Made by a program: the position numbers and the translations under genes
The notes under the pieces: model-generated
Told to the model about the DNA's origin: nothing
Database searches by the model: none
What the model saw: only the letters and a program-made list of their open reading frames with translations
Assembly: GCA_937915885.1 (NCBI GenBank)
Contig: CALGGP010000069.1
Span: forward strand, 1 to 6,687
DNA: 6,687 nt
DNA from: an uncultured Selenomonadales bacterium
GTDB lineage: Bacteria > Bacillota > Negativicutes > Selenomonadales > Selenomonadaceae
Direction of reading: 5' to 3'
Shown: piece by piece, positions 6,674 to 6,687 of the stretch
Position numbering within the stretch: the first letter of the stretch is position 1
Layout of the letters: each line of letters begins with the position of its first letter

Positions 6674-6687
6674 CCCACCCACCCACC
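6674..6687 (-). other. G-quadruplex-like G-run upstream of the ligase gene, cut by the window edge
   Basis: The minus strand reads GGTGGGTGGGTGGG at the window edge: three GGG tracts separated by single T residues and a fourth tract of at least two G. Single-base loops make this pattern prone to G-quadruplex formation in general. It lies about 80 nt upstream of the ligase start. A GAAAAAAATTTTTTC tract follows at 6656-6670. No confident promoter was found in 6594-6687. Confidence 0.5.

Noticed and set aside
5683..6678. Minus-strand open frame of 331 codons overlapping the ligase gene
   Set aside because: It is rich in Arg, Asp and His with no membrane segments or family motifs, whereas the overlapping frame encodes a clear Wzy_C membrane protein.

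Overview
The window holds two minus-strand protein genes, a non-coding minisatellite at the left edge, and a partial gene duplication between the two genes. The likely source is a Gram-negative-type (diderm) Firmicute such as a member of the Negativicutes/Selenomonadaceae. This is a low-confidence inference. It rests on an O-antigen-ligase-type membrane protein (surface glycan or LPS) next to a giant c-di-GMP protein whose PAS/GGDEF sequence style resembles Firmicutes proteins. No rRNA, tRNA or taxonomic marker gene is present.

Layout, left to right. Bases 1-474 are a degenerate tandem array of 34/35-bp units that continues off the left edge. Internally it has a higher-order A-A-B pattern of about 103 bp, and its right end carries a 16-bp inverted repeat (398-413 / 461-476). 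Bases 502-5226 (minus) encode a 1574-residue soluble protein with four c-di-GMP modules in mirror order: EAL, PAS-like sensors, GGDEF, PAS, PAS, GGDEF, EAL. By motif the outer N-terminal EAL and the second GGDEF are degenerate, while the first GGDEF and the C-terminal EAL look intact. Bases 5266-5437 (minus) are a second copy of the last ~155 bp of the neighbouring ligase gene. Bases 5409-6593 (minus) encode a ~394-residue, ~12-TM O-antigen ligase/polymerase-family (Wzy_C) protein. Bases 6594-6687 are its upstream region, with a Shine-Dalgarno sequence, a three-copy 7-bp repeat, an A/T tract and a G-quadruplex-like run.

Both genes point the same way, ligase first. The c-di-GMP gene has its own good ribosome binding site and a plausible sigma-70-type promoter embedded in the duplicated ligase tail, so it may be transcribed separately, by read-through, or both. 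A link between c-di-GMP signalling and surface polysaccharide is biologically reasonable but is supported here only by adjacency.

The three items most worth a second look are: the mirror-image EAL-GGDEF-GGDEF-EAL protein with one intact and one degenerate member of each pair; the 155-bp tandem duplication, whose 11 differences are all synonymous in a reading frame that one copy no longer shares with its gene, although it is reachable through an ATGA stop/start overlap; and the 34/35-bp minisatellite with higher-order structure.
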